A stretch of 8,733 bases of DNA from DASZMJ01 sp035551935 (GTDB lineage: Bacteria > Planctomycetota > Planctomycetia > Isosphaerales > Isosphaeraceae), in contig DASZMJ010000582.1 of NCBI GenBank assembly GCA_035551935.1, positions 1-8,733 of the forward strand, written 5' to 3'. The notes under the pieces are model-generated. The model did not search any database. It was not told the origin of the DNA and saw only the letters and a list, made by a program, of their open reading frames with translations. Numbering within the stretch: the stretch's first letter is position 1; each line of letters begins with the position of its first letter. Below, piece after piece: positions 1 to 4,599 of the stretch. Position numbers and translations under genes: made by a program.

Positions 1-64
1 CCAACGCTTGCTCGAGAGCCGCGGCTTCCCGCTCGTTGCAGACCTCGATCGTGCGCGGGTACAT
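1..64 (-). CDS. 5' end of an unidentified minus-strand gene (partial)
   Basis: Reading the minus strand from an ATG at 64-62 gives 21 open codons (MYPRTIEVCNEREAAALEQA..., then Leu) before the sequence leaves the left edge. A strong Shine-Dalgarno sequence, GGAGGT, sits six bases upstream of this ATG (complement of 71-76), which is the main reason for calling a gene. The visible residues are charged and helix-prone, with no signal peptide or membrane segment. The family cannot be recognised from so few residues. The gene is divergent from the NicO-type transporter starting at 177, so the roughly 110 bases between them should hold control elements for both. No convincing -10/-35 pair was found there. 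Confidence 0.55.
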   Translation of the reverse strand, partial: MYPRTIEVCNEREAAALEQAL

Positions 65-176
65 CGGGAGACCTCCGTGAGGGTGAGATCGCCCGGTTAT
101 CCCAGATGCCCCAGTCGGACCAGAAACAATTACCGCACCCGGGGCGGATCCGGGAAGGGCGATGGAGTGGGGGACG

Positions 177-1526
177 ATGAGGATCGTGGCGGCGGCGGTG
201 ATCGTGTCGGTCGCGGGCCTGGGGACGACGGCGCGGGGGCATGATATCCCGAACGCGCAGGTCGATCGGTCGATCCAGGCCACCGTCAGACCGGGGAGGC
301 TGGAGGTCGAGTATGAGGTCAGCCTCGCCGAGCTTACCCTCGCGCGCGACCTCCGGTCGCTCAACGGGGCCTTGCCCGAGGGGGACCGCCGGGCCCTCTT
401 CGAACGCTACGGGGAAGTGACCGGGCCATTGAACGCCAAGGGTTTGCTCGTGGCCGCCGATGGCAAGGAGGTGGCGCTGCGCTGCACGGGGTACGACCTC
501 GTCATCGAGGGGCATCCGAGATACACGTTCCGCCTCGTCGGCCCCTTGCCAGGCCGAGGAAAGCTCTCCATCCGGGACACGAACTTCGCCTCGAGCGAGG
601 GGACCAGCCGGCTGGCGATCCGGGGTCGCGACGGAGCGATCGTCCGGGGGGATGAGCTGCCCGAGGACGTCGGGGAGATCCCGACCCGTCCCGTCTGGAT
701 GCTCTCGGACGAGGAGGAGGGGCGGACGAAGGCCGTGGTCGTCACCTTCAACGCCCCGACGGCCATCGTCGGGCGGCCGGCGGTCGTCCCCGGCTCGAAG
801 GCGAAGCCGGGCCCCGGCCCGAAGCCGGCCCCGGCGCCGGCGCGGCTGGGGCCGACGTCGGGGCGGCTGTCGGCCTTGCTCGACCGCCTGGAGGGGGTGT
901 CCTGGGCGTGGCTGGGGCTCCTGGCCGTCGGGCTCGGGGCGGCGCACGCGATTCAGCCGGGGCACGGCAAGACGCTGGTCGCGGCGGCGACCCTCGGCGG
1001 GCGGGGGTCGTGGGCCCGCGGGGTCGCGCTGGCCTTGATCGTCACGGCGACGCACATGGCGGGGGTCTTGCTCGTGGCGGTGGGGCTCTGGCTGACGCAG
1101 TCGCGACGCTACGCCGAGATCAACGCGACCCTCGCCCGCGCGGCCGGCTTCACGATCGCCGCGATCGGCCTCTGGCGGCTCGGCCGGCACCTGGCGGGCC
1201 TGGGCGAACATGACGGGCCGGGCGCGGGGTCGGTCGGAACCCGCGGGCTCGTCGGCCTCGGGGTGGCGGGGGGGATCGTGCCGTGCTGGGACGCCGTCCT
1301 GCTGGTCGTCGTCGCCGAGGCGATCGGCCGCTTGTCGCTGGGCGTCGCCCTGGTCGGCGCCTTCAGCCTCGGGATGGCCGCGGTGCTCGTCGCCGTCGGC
1401 CTGGTCACCGCCCGGCTCGGCCGCCTCGTCGTCGATCGCGACGGCGGCCGGCGTTGGGAGCGCCGGCTCGGGATCGCCGGGGGGATCATACTCGGGCTCA
1501 TAGGATTTTATTTAATTTATTATTGA
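177..1526 (+). CDS. NicO/RcnA-like nickel-cobalt transporter with N-terminal extracytoplasmic domain
   Basis: This 449-residue inner-membrane protein belongs to the NicO (RcnA-like) family, whose members move Ni2+ or Co2+, usually outward. Residues 1-21 look like a signal peptide (hydrophobic core, then A-R-G before HDIPNAQ). Residues 22-200 form a soluble, beta-rich domain likely on the outer face, and 205-225 are a Pro/Ala/Lys linker. The membrane part shows the family signatures: H257-A-I-Q-P-G-H263-G-K-T, T-A-T-H-M-A-G at 290-296, G-I-V-P-C370-W-D and S-L-G-M at 397-400. About six hydrophobic segments follow residue 243. ATG 177 is preferred because GGAG lies nine bases before it and the signal peptide then starts cleanly; ATG 162 in the same frame is the alternative, with a purine run only two bases away. 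Metal and direction are not shown by the sequence, and no urease or hydrogenase genes are near. The last codons are unusually AT-rich. Confidence 0.85.
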   Translation: MRIVAAAVIVSVAGLGTTARGHDIPNAQVDRSIQATVRPGRLEVEYEVSLAELTLARDLRSLNGALPEGDRRALFERYGEVTGPLNAKGLLVAADGKEVALRCTGYDLVIEGHPRYTFRLVGPLPGRGKLSIRDTNFASSEGTSRLAIRGRDGAIVRGDELPEDVGEIPTRPVWMLSDEEEGRTKAVVVTFNAPTAIVGRPAVVPGSKAKPGPGPKPAPAPARLGPTSGRLSALLDRLEGVSWAWLGLLAVGLGAAHAIQPGHGKTLVAAATLGGRGSWARGVALALIVTATHMAGVLLVAVGLWLTQSRRYAEINATLARAAGFTIAAIGLWRLGRHLAGLGEHDGPGAGSVGTRGLVGLGVAGGIVPCWDAVLLVVVAEAIGRLSLGVALVGAFSLGMAAVLVAVGLVTARLGRLVVDRDGGRRWERRLGIAGGIILGLIGFYLIYY

Positions 1527-1538
1527 ATTTGCGACTCA

Positions 1539-1567
1539 CCTGTCCATCAAGTCGCCGGGATGACAGG
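1539..1567 (+). promoter_or_regulatory. Dyad overlapping the promoter -35 box; possible autoregulatory operator
   Basis: CCTGTC-C-ATC (1539-1548) pairs with GATGACAGG (1559-1567): a nine-base-pair stem with one bulged C and a ten-base loop. No T-run follows, so it is a poor intrinsic terminator. The right arm contains the proposed -35 hexamer of the toxin-antitoxin promoter. Type II antitoxins commonly repress their own operon by binding such dyads, so an operator role is a reasonable inference, not shown. A competing short pairing, GCGAC (1531-1535) with GTCGC (1551-1555), also exists. Confidence 0.35.
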
Positions 1568-1588
1568 CGGGGCGCGCCGAGATAGAAT
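1560..1588 (+). promoter_or_regulatory. Sigma70-like promoter of the toxin-antitoxin locus
   Basis: The -35 box is ATGACA (1560-1565, five of six to TTGACA) and the -10 box is TAGAAT (1583-1588, five of six to TATAAT), with a 17-base spacer. Transcription would start near 1595, giving a leader of about 39 bases before ATG 1634. This is the best promoter match seen in the window and stands out because the surrounding DNA is very GC-rich. It would drive the antitoxin/PIN frame and, with no terminator seen downstream, the enolase-like and hydrolase genes as well. Confidence 0.6.
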
Positions 1589-1633
1589 AGCCGTGGAATC
1601 GTTTTTCGTCCCGAGGACCGGGGAGGAAGATCC

Positions 1634-2557
1634 ATGCAACCGTTCGAGGGCGGTGTGTGGGGCGGACAGTTCGACGCGCGATCGGGCCTCGGAGGGACGA
1701 TTACGCCGGACGGTCGCCTCATCCAGGATGCCCCCGCCGACTTCCCCCCCGGCCCCGTCCACATCATCCTCCTGCCGGCCGGGGAGGCGGAGTCCGGTGG
1801 CCCCGCCTGGCTGGAGACCCTCGAAGCGATCCAGCAGGAGCGACGGCGACTCGATCCCGCGGGCCTGCTGCGGGCCGTCATCGACGCGGAGGTCGCCGCG
1901 CAGCGGGAGGACCCTGACTATGAAGCTCGTTGGCGGGCCATCGACGATCGGACGGATCGGCCCTCCGCTCCAGGGCAAACGCATCTAATTCACAAATCCT
2001 TGTCTGCAAAGAACTTGCGACTAGTTGAATTCCGTGCACTAGATTGCAAATCCTTGCAGGACAAGGATTTGCGAAACACGTGCGTTCGCCCTGCCCTCCG
2101 CTCGACGTTGAGCGTCCGGATGCTTATTTATCTCGATACGGTGATCTTGATCTCTGCGATCGAGGGTGAGCCGGCCCTCCGATCCGAGGCCCTCGCCCGA
2201 CTCCGTCGGCTCGACGCGGCGGGCGATCGCCCGGCGATCAGCGACCTGACCTGCCTCGAATGCCTCATCAAGCCGATCCGGACCGGCGACTCGGCCCTCC
2301 GCGACGATTACGAGAAGCTCCTGGTCGCCCCGGGCTTGATCCGGCTGCCGATCACGAGCGCGGTCTTCGAGCGGGCGACTTACTATCGAGCCCTTCACAG
2401 ATATGGGCTTGCCGATTCGATGCACCTCGCGACCGCCGCCCTCGGCGGGTGCGGCGGGTTCCTGACGAACGATGCGCGACTGGCCACTTTCCGGGACCTC
2501 CCGTTGAATTGCTCACGTAGAGGGTCGGGCCGGGCGGCCGCCGACCGGGCCCGATGA
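1634..2557 (+). CDS. Antitoxin-PIN toxin (VapBC-like) locus, fused into one frame by a mobile element
   Basis: The 307-residue frame has three parts. Residues 1-112 resemble small planctomycete/cyanobacterial antitoxins: a beta segment (GTITPDGRLIQDAPADFPPGP...) followed by a helical acidic tail (about 60-105). Residues 113-154 are encoded by the inserted palindromic element at 1971-2093. Residues 163-307 are a PIN ribonuclease domain with acidic residues D168 (YLDT), E209, D261 (LADS) and D280 (TND), the usual VapC metal site. The start is set by GGAGGA six bases upstream of ATG 1634. VapC-type toxins cleave RNA and are blocked by the cognate antitoxin. Without the insertion the antitoxin would be 114 residues, ending at TGA 2109-2111, eight bases before the PIN ATG. 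The C-terminus is also altered by a likely frameshift. Whether the fusion is made, or active, is unknown. The stop overlaps the next start as ATGA. Confidence 0.7.
   Translation: MQPFEGGVWGGQFDARSGLGGTITPDGRLIQDAPADFPPGPVHIILLPAGEAESGGPAWLETLEAIQQERRRLDPAGLLRAVIDAEVAAQREDPDYEARWRAIDDRTDRPSAPGQTHLIHKSLSAKNLRLVEFRALDCKSLQDKDLRNTCVRPALRSTLSVRMLIYLDTVILISAIEGEPALRSEALARLRRLDAAGDRPAISDLTCLECLIKPIRTGDSALRDDYEKLLVAPGLIRLPITSAVFERATYYRALHRYGLADSMHLATAALGGCGGFLTNDARLATFRDLPLNCSRRGSGRAAADRAR
1961..1970. repeat. Left target-site duplication of the MITE-like element
   Basis: CCCTCCGCTC here is identical to 2094-2103 and directly abuts the left terminal inverted repeat. The identity extends one base left (G1960 and G2093), so the duplication may be 10 or 11 bases depending on whether G2093 is assigned to the element or the target. 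Confidence 0.85.
1971..2093. mobile_element. Palindromic MITE-like element inserted in the toxin-antitoxin locus
   Basis: The 123-base element begins CAGGGCAAACGCA and ends TGCGTTCGCCCTG; these termini are inverted repeats matching at 12 of 13 positions. Extended inward, the outer 32 bases of both ends match at 26 positions, and weaker symmetry continues to near the centre at GAATTC (2027-2032), so the whole unit folds back on itself. It is flanked by a perfect 10-base direct repeat, and it is much more AT-rich than the surrounding genes. It has no room for a transposase, so it would be moved by one supplied elsewhere. The 10-base duplication (11 if G2093 is counted with the target) would suit families such as ISAs1 or IS4, but the family is not determined. 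It stays open in the reading frame of the host gene throughout. Confidence 0.85.
2046..2072. repeat. Perfect 11-bp inverted repeat inside the element
   Basis: GCAAATCCTTG (2046-2056) and CAAGGATTTGC (2062-2072) are perfect reverse complements around a five-base loop (CAGGA). A third copy of the core CAAATCCTTG lies at 1993-2002, exactly 54 bases (18 codons) upstream, so the fused protein carries two similar peptides, HKSLSAKNLR and CKSLQDKDLR. In RNA this would be a stable hairpin about 48 bases before the toxin ATG. No T-run follows it, so it is not an obvious terminator. Confidence 0.8.
2094..2103. repeat. Right target-site duplication of the MITE-like element
   Basis: This is the second perfect copy of CCCTCCGCTC, directly following the right terminal inverted repeat. 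Joining the sequence before the left copy to this copy (loss of 133 bases) recreates the inferred empty site, in which the antitoxin frame reads P-S-A-R-R and then TGA at 2109-2111. Confidence 0.85.
2120..2557 (+). other. PIN-domain toxin module (ancestral separate gene)
   Basis: This is the original VapC-like toxin unit inside the fused frame, starting at ATG 2120 (MLIYLDTVILISAIEG). In its own numbering the acidic residues are D6, E47, D99 and D118, giving a complete PIN quartet, so the nuclease site looks intact. No good Shine-Dalgarno precedes ATG 2120 (only GAGCG), which fits a toxin formerly translated by coupling to the antitoxin stop eight bases upstream. Now that stop is out of frame, and independent initiation here would be weak. 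The final residues (after D-L-P at 126-128) do not look like a normal PIN tail. A one-base shift would give V-E-L-L-T and a stop at 2518-2520, a more typical ending of about 133 residues. Confidence 0.6.
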
Positions 2558-3732
2558 GAGTCCGATCGATCGCCCTGTTCCACGTCGCGGTCCCCTTGAA
2601 GAAGGCGATCCGGCACGCCTCGCACGAGCGGTCGGCGAGCGACAGCTTGGTCGTGCGCGCGACGCTGGACGACGGGACGGTGGGCTTCGGCGAGGGGGTG
2701 CCGAGGCCGTACGTGACGGGCGAGACGATCGCGTCGGCCGTCGCCGCGTTGGAGGGGTTCGACGCGGCGAGGCACGTCGGCGACACGGCGGACTTCGAGG
2801 CGGCGGTGCGGGCGGTCGGGGCGCTGAGATTGCCCGAGATCGAGGCCGATCCGCGGGGCATGTTCGGCAACGCGGCGCGGTGCGCGCTGGAGACGGCCTT
2901 GATCGACGCCTTCGGCCGTCACTTCGGCCGATCGGCGAGCGACGCGGTCCGCCTGCTCGCCGGGGCCGAGGGCCTCGCGACCGGAGGGCCGGGGCCGGTC
3001 CGGTACAGCGGGGCGATCACGGCGGAGTCGGAGGCGAAGGAGCGCGTCTCGGCCTGGAAGATGTGGCTCTATGGCTTCGCGCAGGTGAAGGTCAAGGTCG
3101 GCGTCGCCGGCCAGGACGACCCGTTGCGATTGAAAAAACTCCGGGCGATCCTGGGACGGCGGATGGACCTCCGCATCGACGCCAACGAGGCGTGGCCGGC
3201 GGCCGAGGTCCTCGACCGGGTCCGCCCGCTCTTGCCCGCGCGGCCGACGGCGCTGGAGCAGCCGTTGCCGCATGCGGAGGTCGAGGCCCTGGCCGAATTG
3301 CGGCCGAGGCTCGGCGTGCCGGTCATGCTCGACGAGTCGCTCTGCGGCCTGCCCGACGCCGAGGCGGCGATCCGGTCGAGGACGGCCGACCTATTCAACG
3401 TCCGGCTCTCGAAGTGCGGCGGCCTGGCGCCGACGTTGCGGATCATGGCCCTGGCGAAGCGGGAAGGGATCGGCCTCCAGCTCGGCTGCCACCCCGGAGA
3501 GACGGCCTTGCTGTCGGCGCTCGGCCGGCACCTGGCGTGCAACGTCGACGGCCTCCGCTACCTCGAGGGGTCGTACGACCGCCACGTCCTGGCTGAGAAC
3601 CTCACCGCCGAGGACCCCACCTTCGGCTTCGGCGGCCGCGCCCGGCCGATCGCCGGGCCGGGCCTGGGCGTGACGGTCGTCCCCGAGCGGCTCGAGCGAC
3701 TTACGGTCATGCAACGGCACATCGATTATTGA
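2554..3732 (+). CDS. Enolase-superfamily enzyme, muconate-lactonizing/dipeptide-epimerase-like subgroup
   Basis: This 392-residue protein has the two-domain plan of the MLE subgroup. The N-terminal capping domain (1-130) includes a GFGEGVPRPYVTGET segment. The barrel then carries the expected catalytic set: K179-V-K181 at the end of strand two, metal ligands D209 (RIDAN), E235 (LEQP) and D260 (LDES), and opposing K287 (RLSKCGG). With both lysines present, proton abstraction from either face of a substrate is possible, as in racemases/epimerases, cycloisomerases and o-succinylbenzoate synthase. The substrate cannot be read from sequence. The neighbouring hydrolase and absence of menaquinone genes make a dipeptide or acyl-amino-acid epimerase as plausible as any. 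The start overlaps the preceding stop (ATGA), suggesting coupled translation, though no strong ribosome site is present. The length is slightly above the usual 340-380. Confidence 0.85.
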   Translation: MRVRSIALFHVAVPLKKAIRHASHERSASDSLVVRATLDDGTVGFGEGVPRPYVTGETIASAVAALEGFDAARHVGDTADFEAAVRAVGALRLPEIEADPRGMFGNAARCALETALIDAFGRHFGRSASDAVRLLAGAEGLATGGPGPVRYSGAITAESEAKERVSAWKMWLYGFAQVKVKVGVAGQDDPLRLKKLRAILGRRMDLRIDANEAWPAAEVLDRVRPLLPARPTALEQPLPHAEVEALAELRPRLGVPVMLDESLCGLPDAEAAIRSRTADLFNVRLSKCGGLAPTLRIMALAKREGIGLQLGCHPGETALLSALGRHLACNVDGLRYLEGSYDRHVLAENLTAEDPTFGFGGRARPIAGPGLGVTVVPERLERLTVMQRHIDY

Positions 3733-3750
3733 TCGAAAGCGAGCGCGTCG

Positions 3751-4599
3751 ATGATTAGGGAGGAGGTGCAGGAGTCGAGCGACAGCTACCCGATCGCCGT
3801 CCGCGTCTGGCCGGCGGCGGGGCCGGTGGGGGGGCGGGTCGTGGTCGTTCACGGGGTGCAGAGCCACGGCGGCTGGTATCACGACCTGGGCCGGACCCTG
3901 GCGGGCGCGGGTTTCGAGGCGCACTTCCCGGACCGCCGCGGCTCGGGTGCCAACGGTCGTGACCGGGGCGACACGCCCTCGGCGCGGCGGCTGGTGCTGG
4001 ACCTGATCGAGCGGCTGGAGCACCTCCACACGCTGGGCCCGGAGCCGATCGCGCTGGCGGGGATTAGCTGGGGGGCCAAGCTCGGCGTGCTCGCCGCGGC
4101 CGAGCGGCCCGACCTGGTCGCGGCCCTGGCCCTGATCTGCCCCGGCCTGACGCCCCGGGTCGGCGTGCCGTTGCGGGAGCGGCTCGGGATCGCCGCGGCG
4201 ATGCTGTCGAACCCGCGCAAGCGGTTCCCGATCCCCCTGAGCGACCCCGCCCTGTTCACCGCCAGCCCGGCCGGTCGGGCGTTCATCGCCGACGACTCCC
4301 TGGGCCTGCGGACCGCGACGGCGAGGCTCCTGACGGCCAGCGTGATCATCGACCGCCGAGTCCGGCGGGCCTTGCCCAAGGTCCGGCAGCTGATGCTCCT
4401 GATGCTCGCCGGCCAGGACCGGATCGTCGACAACGCGAAGACGAAGGCCCTGGTGGGCCGGATGGGGAGTGACCGCCGCGAGGTGATCGAATACTCCGAG
4501 GCGCACCACACGCTCGAGTTCGAGCCCGACCCGTCGCGCTACGCGCGCGACCTGATCGCCTGGCTGGAGCGGGCGCTCGGCCTGGGGGTCAAGGCTTGA
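3751..4599 (+). CDS. Alpha/beta hydrolase, serine-aminopeptidase/monoacylglycerol-lipase type (S33-like)
   Basis: This 282-residue soluble alpha/beta hydrolase has no signal peptide. The oxyanion-loop motif V-H-G-V-Q-S-H-G-G-W is at 33-42, the nucleophile elbow G-I-S106-W-G at 104-108, the likely acid is D223 in A-G-Q-D-R, and the likely catalytic base is H253 in A-H-H-T-L-E-F. D-R-R-G-S-G at 61-66 is typical of Hydrolase_4 (lysophospholipase-like) proteins. A cap region with basic and hydrophobic residues lies at about 135-205. Such enzymes cleave carboxylic esters or peptide-like amides; the substrate here is unknown. The gene follows the enolase-like gene by 18 bases with only a weak ribosome site (GAGCG), so one transcript is likely. 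Its last 11 bases overlap the end of the kinase gene on the other strand. Confidence 0.85.
   Translation: MIREEVQESSDSYPIAVRVWPAAGPVGGRVVVVHGVQSHGGWYHDLGRTLAGAGFEAHFPDRRGSGANGRDRGDTPSARRLVLDLIERLEHLHTLGPEPIALAGISWGAKLGVLAAAERPDLVAALALICPGLTPRVGVPLRERLGIAAAMLSNPRKRFPIPLSDPALFTASPAGRAFIADDSLGLRTATARLLTASVIIDRRVRRALPKVRQLMLLMLAGQDRIVDNAKTKALVGRMGSDRREVIEYSEAHHTLEFEPDPSRYARDLIAWLERALGLGVKA

Noticed and set aside
2015..2045. Possible promoter inside the MITE-like element (TTGCGA and TAGATT)
   Set aside because: The spacer is 19 bases and both boxes match poorly; AT-rich sequence alone explains it.
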